A DNA stretch of 64,000 bases, taken from Tetrahymena elliotti 4EA (taxonomy: Eukaryota; Ciliophora; Oligohymenophorea; Hymenostomatida; Tetrahymenidae). Numbering within the stretch: position 1 is the first letter of the stretch; each line of letters begins with the position of its first letter. Made by a program: the position numbers and the translations under genes. The stretch is taken from NCBI GenBank assembly GCA_000231825.2, contig JH720365.1, forward strand, positions 1-64,000, given 5' to 3'. The notes under the pieces were generated by a model. The model saw only the letters and a list, made by a program, of their open reading frames with translations. It searched no databases and was not told where the DNA came from. Below, in pieces: positions 42,001-55,235 of the stretch.

Positions 42001-43285
42001 TTTTTTTAATTTTTTTTTTTAGGTTTTTAGTTATTTGGTTATCTTAATATTATAAATAATAATTGGAGAAATGTTTGTATTTAAATAAACTTTAGAAAGT
42101 AATAATGATGATAGATATCTCTTAATTTGAAAAAGTTCTAAACCTTTTTAAAAAGTTTAAGTAAAAAATAAATATTCATTACATTACATTTATAATATTT
42201 ATTTATGTTCATTTAAAATAAATACTATTTTCTCTCTTCTTTTTTTAAAATAAAATATTTACAAACTTAAAACTTTAAGAATTTCTTATCGCATTTTAGT
42301 CATTGCTTCTAGATTCACCTTTTTCTACCTAAAATATATTAGTCTTTCTACTTCTATTCTTCTGAATGAAAATAGAAGCTTTTTTAATTTTTCTAGTAAA
42401 TTAGTGGATATTGAATATGTATTTTTCCAATCGAAAAACAAAGGTCTATAAAATTTAAAAACGAAATAATTCAATTACTTATTTAACATAAAAAAATGAA
42501 TGTTTTCTGTTTTTTGTCAAGATTAGTCTTAAAATATTTTATAAATAAATATATTCAAATAGATAAACGCACACATATTTAGTTATCTATGAGCCCTAAA
42601 AAATAATTTTTCATAAAAGAATGAGTTTACAGTTTGTATTTTAAAAAATACAAATATTATTTTAGTAAAAAATGTAGACTATATTAGTCTTTTTTTATTA
42701 TTTCCTTTAAACATAGAGATTTTATTATCTAAGTAGCTTTAGATAAATAAATATACAAACTATTGTAAATTATCTAGTGTCAATTCCTTTTCCATCTCCC
42801 CAAAAAAATCCATTCAAAATGATCTTCTCACTAAAAAAATTATAGGCATATTAAATACAATTGAATAAATTAAATCATAAGTTATTAATGCATCTTTTCA
42901 TTTTGCAACTCCATTATTAGAATAATAAAATATTTTGCAATTAATTTTCATTCTAACTTCAAGTTATTTGAATTCAATTTTTTTCTAAAATACTCTTTCA
43001 AATTAGGTCTCCCACTTTGGGGCAATAACTGGGGAGATTTGAAAGGAGTTGATAGAAGTTAGTAATTAATTTAGATTTTTGGTTTTAAAACAGATAAACC
43101 TTGACAATAATTATAAGAAAAAATGAAGAGGGTGATCCAAAAATTATGAGTTAGCTATTTTTGTAAAACTTAGATTACAAACTAAGTTTTTTAAATAATT
43201 TAATTACATTTATCAATAAATTCTGATATAAATGAATTTAAAAAAGAGAATTAGTTAATAATTACATTATCTGACAGATTTTAAA
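42001..43285. other. intergenic, no gene seen
   Basis: 1.3 kb AT-rich spacer upstream of the membrane-protein gene. No supported gene. Confidence 0.5.
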
Positions 43286-43570
43286 ATGACTCACTCTCCA
43301 GCTTCAGAAGAAGACTTAAAGTCAACAAGAATAATAAAATAGTAAAAAAAATATTTTTTTCTTTCTATTGCTTTATATTTCAAGTAAAGTACATTTATTC
43401 TATCTATATCAAGGAGATCTATCATATTCTTTTTTTAATTTAACAAAGTATTTCTTGCTCACTAAATTGTATTAAGTAAATATGTTTAAGAAAAATTATG
43501 TTCATTTTTATTATTTAATCTCATATAAAAATCAAGAATTTACTTAGCTAAAACAATTTATTTTTAATGA
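43286..43570 (+). CDS. possible small ORF or first exon
   Basis: ATG 43286 opens a 94-codon frame to TGA 43570. The first 19 residues (MTHSPASEEDLKSTRIIKQ) look like a real N-terminus, but after about residue 22 the sequence becomes Phe/Ile/Leu-rich and resembles spacer. GT dinucleotides near 43384 could serve as a donor, but I could not connect a downstream exon. It may be a short protein, the first exon of an unresolved gene, or chance. Confidence 0.25.
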
Positions 43571-43814
43571 GTTTCTTTTCCAAATGTTTCAAATTCTTTA
43601 CAAATATTTTCAATAAAATAAATTTCTTAGAAAAGTTAAAAGAAACTCCTCAACTAAATAATATTTAAATATAAAGACTAATTATTCTTTTGTAAAATGT
43701 GTTACAAAATAAAGAGTTAAAATCATCTATCAAAATTTAATCTGATCATATTATTTAAATTGATCACGAGATGATTGAAAATATAATTTTTATAATAAAT
43801 TTATAATTTTTTAT

Positions 43815-44216
43815 TTGATATTTGATAAAATAAAAAACAAATTTGTTAATCAAATAGGGTTGTCTATCTACAAATATTTACAAAAGTTTTATAAAATATA
43901 TGTGAATTTTGAAATATTAATTTATCTATTATTTATTATATTATTAAATGAATTATACTATTTTATTTTTATTGGTTGTTTATTTATTTTTTTGTTATGT
44001 TTTTTGTTTAAGATTAAAATTACATTTTTTAATGTGTTGCATAAATTTTCTTTTTTTAAAATCACCATAAAAGCTACTATGCTTTTATATGCTTTATGTG
44101 CTGTTTATCCAAAGCGTATGATAAGAGAATATTTATATTGCTCCAATTTTTATTTCTCATTAATCATTAATATCCAAAGAAGAACAGGTTTCATATTCAA
44201 CATTTTTTGGAGTTGA
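43815..44216 (+). CDS. doubtful hydrophobic ORF, 133 codons
   Basis: Open frame without TAA, TAG or TGA until TGA at 44214-44216, unusual here because TAA/TAG codons are frequent in spacer. The product would be strongly hydrophobic (runs such as LIYLLFIILLNELYYFIFI), possibly two or three membrane helices. Its 3' end overlaps the 3' end of the minus-strand gene 44157-46822 by 60 bases. Base composition is that of a T-rich spacer, so chance is a serious alternative. Confidence 0.25.
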   Translation: MIFDKIKNKFVNQIGLSIYKYLQKFYKIYVNFEILIYLLFIILLNELYYFIFIGCLFIFLLCFLFKIKITFFNVLHKFSFFKITIKATMLLYALCAVYPKRMIREYLYCSNFYFSLIINIQRRTGFIFNIFWS

Positions 44217-46822
44217 AAAATCTTATTGGGCTTCTTCTATTTTTGAAATAAGACTTTGTTAGAGGATTAAACTTAATCTCTTTTTGCTAGAAAAATTAAA
44301 GAGAGGATTTGCTTCACCTTCTTCTGACAGATTCATAGCACATTATTACCTTTTATATGATGTCTGGCTGCAATAATTGATATCAGAAATAATTTTATTC
44401 TTTTCTTCTTTTAATTCTAAAGATTAAACTTTTTTGTTTTAAGATAATTCTTTGCACAAGTATAAAAGTTATTTTTCTTTTAGCTTTTGTTTAGATTTTT
44501 CAGCCAAAGTTGCATCATCTTCTATTGCGCTACTTAAAGATTTTTTTTGTTTGAGAGATGTTGATGAATTAGAATTAAAAGAACTCATAGAAACAAAATT
44601 TTCATCATTATACTTTAACTTTTCAAGTGGAATATTATGACTTTAAATATTATTGCTATTTTGTAAAATTCTAGAGTTCTATTGATTAGAATCCTAAAAA
44701 AGATTATTAGCTTCCATTTAAAAAAGCATTTGAATATAGTTGTAAGTGTCATCACTAGGTATTTTATTTTATCTACCTTTCTTATTTTTAGAATTGCTAG
44801 AATTTTATTAATTGTTATTGGTAGCACTGCTCCTACTTGTGTTGTTTACACTCTCTATTTCTTCAGAAACTGCTTTCATCAAATTACTATCAATTATATT
44901 TGATTTCTACATTTCAGATGAATGATCTTACTTTTAATCTATTAAAATAAAATTAATACTTGAATAAACAAAAAATACCTTACTGTTGGTTTAGTTATAG
45001 TGATTTTAAGATTAATTTATTTCTCCAGAACTAGCTATGTTATTTGGCTGATGTAATATATTTGGGTTACAATCTAGATAATTATTTGCCTATTTTGGGG
45101 GACTGTAGTGATAACTTGGAGTTAAAAAAATATTTTTAGACAAATTTATTTCAGGTGGAGAAGGTGAGTGCATCTTTTGTTAGTTAGGAGAAGGTTGTTA
45201 GCTATTTGAGTATTATTAGAATAACCCACATAGCTATTTTTTTAATGGGTCAAATTAAAAAGCTGTTTCTTATTCATAGGAGTATTGTTAATTTTAAGCA
45301 CAATTACTATTACTGTTGTTCATACTTCTTTAGGATGAAATATTACTATTAGATGAATAATTACTAGGGTTTGTATTAGCATAGATAGGTAATTGCTAGA
45401 ATTAAGATATTGGAATAGTAATTAGATTTGGATTTTAAATATATGAAGAAGTATTTTCTATGTTTGAATATTAGCCAATTAAACAGGGATTATTATTTAA
45501 ATTTAAACCATAATGTTATTATTATTATTATTAGTATAAATTATGGATCTGATATGGAGTATTAACAACTGGAGATGGTAAAAGGGGCGGACTTGTGCTG
45601 CTAATTCCTTAATTCAAGTTATTGCTAATTTGATTTTAAAGAGTTTAATGCAATTTTTAATCTTTCTACTGAGTGTTACTGGAGAATTAATTAACTAGAA
45701 CATCTAACTTGGTAATATTAGTAGGAACGCTTTTATTTTCTTCTGAATTTAATATTTTTTCATTCTTATTTATGGCTGGACTGTTATTAGAATATATTTA
45801 AGCTTCATTTTTTTATGTTTATTTTTGAATACTAACATCAAAAACATCTGGACATTGCTTAAGTAGTTTTAGATTTTATTCATAAATCTTCTCACGTTCA
45901 ATAGCAAATTTTAGTTGTATAGGAATGACTTGCTTGTTATCTGGTTAATTTTTTTGATCTCCCTTAAGATTATTTTCACATTACAGCTAAGTTTGATCTT
46001 CTTCTCTTGGCAGACTTAAAGCCATTCTTTTTCTGATATTATTCTCTGAGAATATGAGGCAAGATTCATCAAGTGGAGAAGGACATCTAATATTATTATC
46101 TTAACCTTTTTCCAATCTTCTTTAATAAGAGGAAGATCTGGAATCATTTTATAATTAATTTTAGTTATTTATATTTTAATTTTTTTCATCTTCAGGCATA
46201 TTTTATTCTAGATTAACATCAATGCTATGATTGTTAGATCCCTATTACTAGTTTATGTCTTTTGACAAAAACTCCTTATTAAACTTTTAATATTTACTCT
46301 CCCTTTCATTTTGTTTCATAAGGCTTTGTTAATTTGGTTTATTATCTTTGACTTTTTTTATTTAATTTAAAATAGATTTGCATAACTCACTTTAACTATT
46401 AAAAACATTTTTCTCTGTAAAACTTTATGCAAAAAGATGGTTCTTCTCTAAGATCCAAACGAGAACAAATAGAAACTGTTTTATTTAATAAGTAATTTTA
46501 ATATTGATTCTATCATTGAATAAAATGTATTGTCATCTCAAACAGATTCTAAGCTATTAAACTTTATTTGCACAAAAAATTTCTAAAAATTCAACATAAA
46601 AATATCATCATTTTTTAGATCATAAAAATAAATGGTAGATCTGAGAGATGATTGACTCAAAAAATATGCTCATTTTACTCAAAATATTTTAGAAAAAACA
46701 AAAAATAAAAATCAAAGAAAGAAATTTACCAGCTTTTCACTTTAAATCTGGTATTTGATAATATCAGAACGGCATTTTTAAATAGCTTAATCAAATATTT
46801 CTAATGCCGCTATATGTTGCAT
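44157..46822 (-). CDS. Ser/Asn/Gln-rich protein of unknown function, 3 exons
   Basis: Exons 46730-46822, about 44979-46412 and 44157-44930 join in frame to about 766 residues; the last intron (44931-44978, 48 nt) is clean, while the exon 2 acceptor is a best guess between two AG sites. The N-terminus is helical (MQHIAALEIFDQAIQKCRSD, then ELCKSILNQIKKVKDNK). Residues 200-245 hold another charged helix (FAIEREKIYEQNLKLLKQCP). The rest is disordered-type sequence rich in Ser, Asn, Gln and Pro, including an uninterrupted six-Gln run and PSP/SPP motifs, and ends in a charged segment. The frame above the chosen ATG stays open, so a longer N-terminus is possible. No catalytic motif was recognised. 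Confidence 0.75.
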
Positions 46823-48556
46823 AAGTTTCTTCAGTAATATATTTCTTTCTTTTTTTTGATATTTAGTTCTTTTTTGTAATAACTTTTTTTTCCTAAATTA
46901 ATTAAAGTAAAGAAAAATTGAACATAGAACTCTTGTACCAATTAGTCAATATTATTTAATTAATATGAAGACTTTAAATAAATTAAGAGATGTATAATAC
47001 TTAGCTTATTCTTATTTATTATCATCTTAACTAATAAGCAAACAAGCAAACAATGCTTTTGATATTTTGCTCTTTGTTTACAATAACATAATTCAGAATC
47101 TCTCTCATCTAAAATCATCAATTTAAGACTTGTTTATCAAAACTAAAGTAATTTTTTCTACCTTCAAAGTTAGCTTTGATTTGTAAGTTATTATTTATAA
47201 GCATGATCCTCACATATTTATTTAAACCATTATTAATTTCTTTATTATTTTAAATTTTTTATTACAGATAAGTCTGCTCATTAAAGTTTTGTGAAAAAGT
47301 TTAATCTTTTCTCAATTTTTTATATTTTTGATACTTGGAAAAATTGAAATCTGATTATAAGGAAAAGTATAATGAGTTTTAAATTTTTATTGAAGCAATT
47401 AAATTTCAAAACACATAATTTGAATGTTTCTTGAAATATTACAAAGTGAGCTAAGATCAAATTTTTCAATATCTCAATTCAAATAACAAAAAATTTAATT
47501 TGTCATAAACATATTCAAGATAAAGTTTTATTTTTAATTAATCTTTTTTAATTTATCTATCAACAAAAAAAATGTAATATCTAAAAATAAATGTTTTTAT
47601 TGGAAAGAATAAAAAAAATCTTGAATTTAATTCATTTTATTAAAACATTATTTTAATCTTTTAAAATTTGCTAAATTATTTATTTTTAATAAAACAAAAC
47701 AAAATAATTTTCCTCATATATTTTTACAAATTTAAAATTCTTTTTAGAGAATCAGAATTTTCAAAAGTAAATTCTTTTGTTTTTGTTTAATTGACATAAA
47801 TAATATTTTAATTTTATTTTGATTAATAAAAATTGATGAGAATTTTAAAAATAGTAAATATTCTCAAAGTTAGTCAAATCATAAACAGATTTTAATCTAT
47901 TAATTTTTGTTAAATAATGAATCAATTTAAGGGGGGGAGGGGGGCTGTTTAGACATCAATTTTCAAATTTGGAAAAAAAACCTCAGCTTCAAATTCCACT
48001 TGATGAGGTTTTAAATTATAAGGTCAAAAATATAGCCCCCCCTTAAGATTGAAAATAAAATATTAAAATATTTTTAGTTTGTTAAGATTAGTTAGAATAA
48101 TAATTTTAATAAAAACAAAAATTTAAACTTCAATTAATAATTAAGATATTGAAATTATTTGCAATAAATTTTAAAAATAAATCTACTTTCTTGCTTTTAA
48201 ATTAAGTGTTGAGTAACAGTTAATGAATAGACGACTATTAAATAAATGAATTTTTGATATTAAAATATTCAAAATAAATTATTACTTTTAGATCTCATTT
48301 TTATTAAAATTTTTATGAAGGAATCAAATAAAACCAGTTGATGATGGATCAAATCAGTAATAAAAATATTCTCCTCTTCCAATGCTAATTAATGCCTTTT
48401 ATAAAATTGAATTTAATTAAAAAAATAATAAATCAATAATTTATTTATTTATCAGATTAAACAATCAGTAGAACAACTTTTATTTACAAAGAAGGTATTT
48501 TTACTATCTTAAATTTAAAAGCAAGAAAAGACCATTTAAAATAAAAATTAGGTTTT
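46823..48556. other. divergent intergenic region with palindromic element
   Basis: 1.7 kb between two divergently transcribed genes, so it carries two promoters. No gene is supported. It contains the G/C-tipped inverted-repeat element at 47923-48051. Confidence 0.6.
47923..48051. mobile_element. 129-bp palindromic element with G7/C7 terminal repeats
   Basis: The left end CAATTTAAGGGGGGG (47923-47937, followed by A, six G and CT) is matched by the right end, which reads CAATCTTAAGGGGGGGCT on the opposite strand (48034-48051), one inserted base apart. Inside is a perfect 9-bp hairpin, AAAACCTCA (47977-47985) with TGAGGTTTT (48004-48012). It encodes nothing. The shape fits a small inverted-repeat element (MITE-like) or a retained relic of an eliminated sequence, or a structured regulatory site between divergent promoters. 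Only one copy is visible in this window, so mobility is unproven. Confidence 0.45.
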
Positions 48557-50358
48557 ATGAGAGCCAGCTGCACTTTTTCTTCCAAAGGAGCTTAGTCTCC
48601 AACAAGGGGATTGAATTTTTCCATGACATCCATGCTCAGTCAATCTAGAACTGGATTTAACACTACTAAATCATCAAATATGACATCTTTTTCAACATCA
48701 CTTCATTAAATTAGATGTGGGGTATAAGGACATTAATAGAAATCAATTTAATGGGTATGCATGGCAAAAGAATGTTAATTTGAGACTAGATTAGTTTGCT
48801 CTAAATGTCAAGCTGGTTAACACTCTATACATTAGAAATCTATGGTTAAAGTATAAGAAATATTTGATAATGTTGATGATTAAAATATCTAAAATTGGCC
48901 ATTAGAAGAACATGGTAAACAAGTTAAGGAGTATGTAAATGTAGAAAATCAATATATTCAAGGGTTATATCAAGAATTAGATGTATTTTTTGATGGCCTC
49001 TAAGAGTAGCTTCTAAAAAGGATTGAATCCCTCAAAAAAAGTTTACTTCTTGATATTAATGTTTTCTATCTCAGAGGAGAAGGTAAAGAAAAAGTAAAAT
49101 TCCTTGACAACCTAAAGAAAATGTATGCAGATGCATATGATTTTAGCGACCTATAAGATTTGATCAAGAAATTCTTTTAAAGAGAGATTACTTATGACAC
49201 CTTTTAGACATAAATTAATTTTATGCTGAGTGATAAAGAAAAAGTTACTTTGCAATAAAAATTGTATAATTATTTTGCAAAAAATATGTAAAACTCACAG
49301 ATTACAGATTCCTCAATGGTTTAGGCAAGAATAGATCGTGAAAATTTAAAAAACATCTAAAAGTAAATGATGGATGGGCTTAATCGTTTCAAATCTTGTG
49401 TTAGTGTTTCCCAAGTACAAGCAATGACCCATGAAGATTTACCATTTACTCCTACAATAGGTGTTAAACTAGGAAATTTCGCTTAAACAGTAGAAAATGG
49501 TAAATTTGTCTAGCAATAAAATTGGGGTCTCTAATTCTAAGAGATTCTCAACTATATGAATCAGCAAACTTAGCAACTAAATGATCGTGATCAACTAATT
49601 TATAAAAGAGAAATTTATGCAGATAATTCTAGATACGAAGGATTTTTCTTAAATGGTCAAAGACATATGATAGGAACTCGTTATTATGCTGATGGAAACA
49701 TTTATTTTGGTTAATGGGAGAGGTATTTATTTTATTAAAATTTTATTTAGTATTTAAAAATTTTTGGATAACTCATATTTTGTTCTAACTAAAAAATTAA
49801 CAAAATAAATTAGAGGTGTAAGATAAGGAAATGGTGTTATGCATTTTAGTAAGGGCACATACTACTAAGGTATTTATTAATCTTATTAAATATTAGTTAA
49901 ATATAAAATTGATAAAATAGGTGAATGGTATAATGACAAAAAGCATGGAAATGGAATTGAAGTTTATCCAAACAACACCAAATATGAAGGTATAAAATAT
50001 AAAAAAGAGTAAATGTTACTAGAACAAATGTTTAAAAATTAATTTAGGATTATTTGAAGATGGATTGAAGCATGGACTTGGAAAATTCACACATCAAGAT
50101 GGAAAAGTATTTGAAGGTGTTTATGTTTAAGATAGGAGAAACGGTATAGGAAAAATCATTTAAAAGAATTAAGTTGAAACTGTGTATTATGCCCTTGGAG
50201 AAAAGGTTACAGAGGAAAAGTATGAAGAGTATCTTAAATCTGGTGGGTATATAACAATGAGCCAAATGAAAGGTTAATTATAAGATTCTTTATATAATGA
50301 TTAATCTCAATCTAACAACACTTATGCTTTTAATAACAACAACCTTTAAAATTCCTGA
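48557..50358 (+). CDS. Zn-binding and MORN-repeat protein, 4 exons
   Basis: Exons 48557-49722, 49814-49869, 49921-49989 and 50048-50358 join in frame to 533 residues. Near residues 50-90 a Cys/His cluster (RCGVQGHQ..WVCMAKEC..LVCSKCQAGQH) looks like a B-box-type zinc site. A helical middle follows (about 100-330). From about 357, MORN-type units run on: SRYEGFFLNGQRHMIGT, GNIYFGQWERGVRQGNG, GTYYQGEWYNDKKHGNG, TKYEGLFEDGLKHGLG and GKVFEGVYVQDRRNGIG. Small exons fall within the MORN array. MORN repeats bind lipids or dimerise and often sit at membranes, basal bodies or the cytoskeleton. The earliest in-frame ATG (48557) is used; ATGs at 48623 and 48632 are alternatives. Confidence 0.88.
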
Positions 50359-51454
50359 CTTAATATTATTTATTTTGCATTTAAAGAAACACATATCACC
50401 TATTTATTTTATATTTTATATCATTTGTTTATCATCTTATGTTCTCTTAAAGAATTTTCATTTAAATTTTTATCAAAAAATAGTTACTAACCTCAAATTA
50501 TTAGTATTTAAACTTTTTAATTTTAACCTAATAACAACACTAATCCTTTCAAAAGCAACAATTCAATGAATTCTAAATTAATAATATTATATAAAGATAG
50601 AAAAATATTGCCATTATTTATTTTTTAGAAATGATAAAAATCATATTTTTCTTAAAAATATTTTCTTTTAGAATTTTTTTTAATTTGAGTTTTTAATTTC
50701 AATATATTTATTTACCTTAATTTAGCAGTAATTATGGATTCAAGAGTGATTACCTTTACAATACTTCAGTTTTTATTATTTTTATTACTTATAAAAAAAT
50801 ATTTATTTTTTTCCATTATTTTGTAATTAAAATTATCTAAAATTTTTTTTATAATCTTAGTGCTTATATTTAATATTCTTAATGTAACAAAAAGTAATTA
50901 TTTTCAGTTAATAACCTTTAAATTTCAGATTTTATTTAATAAATTAGCATTTAAAATTAGATAATTTTTATATTTTTTATTGATTTAAAAATTTTCCATA
51001 GTTTCTATTTAAAACATTTTCAATTAATTATCACTCAATTTTAATCTTCACTTTTTATTTTTTATCTTTTGAAATGATAAAAATAAAATCAAAGTAAAAA
51101 GAAATAAATTAATGGCTTAAGTTAATAGTTGTATTTCATTAAAAAAATAAGCACTATAAAAACCAATCAAAAATTGAGCCAAATAAAATAAACATGATAT
51201 TTCATCTTAGTTTACATTAGATGTTTTAATTTTGTTTAAGATGATTAATCTTAAAACTCATAATAAAATCAAATTAATTTATAATTTTTTTGAAAGATTA
51301 ATTAAAAATCCTAAGAACACAAACAAACCCTAAATTTTTAATTAATTATATAAATATTTGCAACTAAAATTAGGTAATAAATTACAGTAAAATACGTCTT
51401 TCTAAAACATCTAAATAAAATTTAAGACTTTTACTTTATTCAAGTTTGCATAGT
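50359..51454. other. intergenic, no gene seen
   Basis: 1.1 kb AT-rich spacer between two plus-strand genes. Two overlapping standard-code frames here are hydrophobic low-complexity noise. Confidence 0.6.
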
Positions 51455-54055
51455 ATGTCTGAAAATACATAAACACAATAAAAACCTACATAGGTTGATT
51501 AGTAGGAAGTATAGAAAAAAGAAGTAATACCTTAGTAGATGGCTAGAAAATCATTAATAGATCTTAAAAAAATATAAACAGATGATCCAAATCACAAAAA
51601 TATTATTTAAAATGCAAATGGAGGTGAAGGAACTCCTTCTTTACAAGTTATTGATGAATAGCAAGAAAAAGCCATGGGCTAAACTAGCTTTGGGGAAGCT
51701 ATTAACTAGAATTAGCAGGATGAAAGCACTTAAAATAAAAACTAACAAAGAAATAGCATTAATATAAATCTTTAAACTGTCAGCTAATTTTCTCCTAAGA
51801 AAGGAGAATACTATAGCTCATTATCTCCTAAGAGGAGAATGATGTAATAGGGAGGAGCAAATACACCTTGCGTTTCTCCTTTACCTGATTTGAAAGTGCA
51901 GAGAAGCAAATTTGATATTTCTCAAACTTAATTTTTTATAACAAACATAAATGCTTTTAGGGGATTAGAGAGCTTTCCTAAGATTAATGAGCTTCATAAT
52001 TAAATCAGCTCAATAATTGATGATTTAGAAGGAAAATTAGACACAGTAGTTGAGCGTCATGAAGCTGATTTTCTATTTGCATATCGTAATCATATGTCTA
52101 AGATTAAATAAGAAATGGTAGATATGAAAAAATAGGCAGAAGAATAAGAGAAAAGACTAAATGATAATGATCGTGTTGCAGGCTTAGAAAGGCAAATAGT
52201 CTGGCTGAGAGATGAATGCCTGGAATTATATAAGATTATAGGCAAAAAAAAAGATGATTTATCTGCTAAGGAGAGAACAATTCGTGATTTATAAAAAGAT
52301 AATTAGCATTTGTAAAACTAAATAAAAGAATTGATGAAAAAAAATAGACTTCTTTAAATGAAAATTCCTATTCAGGGAATAACAAACGGAACATAATTAG
52401 ATAACAACAACACTTAGTAATCTATTATAGGTTTTTAAGAGTAAATAAATATTTAGAGTCCACAGTAATCACCAAAAGGATCTTAATTATCTCCAAAGTC
52501 TTAAAAAATCAAATAAGAAGATGGAAATTAAGAAACTTTATTTTAATCTTAATATTAAGAATCTACTTAAAAGTAAGAGAATAATATTAGGTCAGATGAT
52601 GAGATGTACATCACTTAGAACATTTAAATTTCTACCATCCCTTAGTAATAAACCTAAATATCACCAACAAATGCATCCTCTAAGAGAGCATCACTATAAA
52701 ATTAAAATATGTAAATAGGATAATAAGTAAGCTTTGAACAAGTAATTACAAAATAATAGTTAAGTATTTTAGAAGAAGCAAACCCTGAATTTGGATCTCA
52801 AATTATTAGTATTGTGAAGAGGAATATTGAGGGAGAAATAAGTGTGGGTTAGCTTATACATGAAATATCTTAATACTGTAAAATTGTGACTGATAGAAAA
52901 TAAAAGCAGTATAAATAAGTCAAGGATAAACTTGAGAAAACACTAAAAGAAAAATTAAAAATGGGAATGGCTCGTTCTGATTTAGAAACTTTCTTTTTGG
53001 AATGTGTTGAAACAGCAAGAAAATAAATAATAAAAAGAAAATATGTTGCAGGAGCTTCAGCTAACTAAACTACAAAAAAAGGAGATCAAAATTAAAGCAA
53101 TCAAAACAATATTTTTTAAAGTCCAAATAGGAATATGGGTGATTTTGTTGAATCAATAAAAGACTACAAAATATTTAGAAGTGAAGATAAAGTTAAAATT
53201 TTGGAATTGTTACTCTCTCATGAAAAGTTAATGATGTATTTATATCAAAAGATTTTCCCAACACATTTTAATGTTAATCTTTAAAATGCTCTTGAAAATT
53301 AGGAGGAACTTCCTCTCTATCTTCGTCCACAAAAGAATTCATAAAATAATAGCAAGTATATAAATATTAATGATCACCAAATGGGAGGTTAACAGCAAAG
53401 AAATTAAGAAAATTATCTTGATTTATTGACTGATGAAGACCCAAGTATTCAAAATTTCTAAGAAAATATTTTATATCATAGCTCTAATCAAAAACCTAAT
53501 GATAAAAAAACAAAGCTTCCTTCTCTCTAAGAATCTCTGCAAAATCAGTAAATCCTTAATCTTTATCAGGTAAATACTAAAAATAAAAGAAATTCAGTAG
53601 ACCATAAGGGTGGATATGATTTAAGCAACCCCAGTTCCTTACTAGAATAATCTTCAGCATTATCTAAGCCTTCTACTTAAATTAGCAGACTTGGATCACT
53701 AAACAATAAATACATTTAGTAAAGAAACTTTAGCTAAAGAAATACAAACAGGAGCACATATGATGCATTTTCAGATTAAAAAAATAAATCAGTCTCTAGA
53801 AATATTGGTGACAGTTCTTTTGATGATTCAAAATAAATCTCATATAATATTCATCCTGAATTTCAATAAATGAATGGCACAGATGTAAAAAAGTAAAAAC
53901 TAAGCAAATAAAACTATAATAATAGATAAAATAATTAGTAAGTGCTATCATTAACTTCCCCTCTAACAAACCCAAATGTTAATTCTCAAGAAAATCGTAT
54001 TATTTAAGATAAATTAAATATTGTAAATGGAAAGTTAGCATTTAAAAATATTTGA
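51455..54055 (+). CDS. coiled-coil protein, 866 residues
   Basis: Single-exon gene from ATG 51455 to TGA 54055. A Gln-rich N-terminus with PKKG/SPKRR Ser-Pro sites leads to a structured block (about 165-305): FRGLESFPKINELHNQISSI, then a long coiled coil including LERQIVWLRDECLELYKII and a run of heptads to about 305. A second helical domain follows near 440-600 (GSQIISIVKRNIEGEISVGQ; KVKILELLLSHEKLMMYLYQ), then a Ser/Asn/Gln tail. The architecture resembles centriole/basal-body or axonemal scaffold proteins, but I cannot name a family. The start ATG is the first in frame and follows a typical A-rich leader. Confidence 0.82.
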
Positions 54056-55235
54056 AAAATTAAATTACTCAAATAGAATAATAAATATTTTTAAAAAAAA
54101 CCGTTGTATAATTATTGAATAAAAAATTTGAAAGTGTATTAATTTTCTATTTTCATTTATTATTTTCCTTAATAATTTATTTTAAAATTTAATAATTTCA
54201 AGACCTTTTAAATCAAAAACTTGTAGTGATTAAGATACCATTTCATTCATTATTTTCCTTGATAATTTATTTTAAAATTAATTTCAAAATCTTTCTCATT
54301 TTTTTACGAATTAATTAGATGTTATTCACAAAAAATTATGAAAAAAATTAAATTATTTCTTTTTCAAGGAAGAATAAAAAAAAAGAATAGTTATTATACT
54401 AATTTAATTATCTTTTTTAATTTATTATTAGTTTAAAATGATGTATTATTAAATCTTTTAATTTTATTTGTTTTTTTAGAATTGATCAAAAATTTAAAAA
54501 ATGCCACAATAATAAAATTAAAAAAATCAACGATGATTTACTTGATTTTTTATTTTATTAGAACTTAAGTAAAGAAGTAAATTATTTTTATTTGTTGATG
54601 ATTGATTTAAAAAAAATAGTCATCCTTTAAATTAATAAAAAATATTTCCTATGGTTTATTATTTTTTGAATTCCCAATTTTTTTGTTTATTTGATGTGTT
54701 AAGACTTTGATTTATGTCTAACTTTAAGGAAATTGCTAATCTTAGTTTCAAATAATGATAAAGGAACTTTTAAAGTAAATATTTTTCTGCATATCTTATT
54801 TAACTTTATCTTTCAGTTGAATTATGGAAGCTTTTAAAAAATCACCAATTGAAGGTTTAAAGTAAAAATTTTCAAAATCAATAATTTTTGAAAATAATAA
54901 ATCAATTAATTAGATTACCTTTTGATTTGATTTGATAATTATTTAATAGCCTATCTTTTAGATCTCAATCAAATTAAATATAAGATTGTTTTATTATTTA
55001 AATAACATAAATTATTAAAAAAAAATGATAGAATTCAATCTTAAAAATTTTAAGTTTTTATGTGATTAAAATAACCTGCTATAAGAGGTATTTTTAGCTT
55101 ATTATTTTCATTTAAAGCTTTTGTTGATGTTCTATTTGAACAAAAAATAAAAAACAAATTTAATATGCACAATTTTGCAAGATTTTATAAATATTACATT
55201 TAAAAATATTAAAAAATCATTTTTCCATTATTTAG
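54056..55235. other. intergenic or 5' intron region of DENN gene
   Basis: AT-rich 1.2 kb. An ATG at 54824 begins a neat short peptide (MEAFKKSPIEG) followed by a GT donor, which might be the first exon of the DENN gene, since a TTATTTAG acceptor lies at 55235. The phases of the simple join do not match, so an intermediate exon would be needed. Nothing else was seen. Confidence 0.4.
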
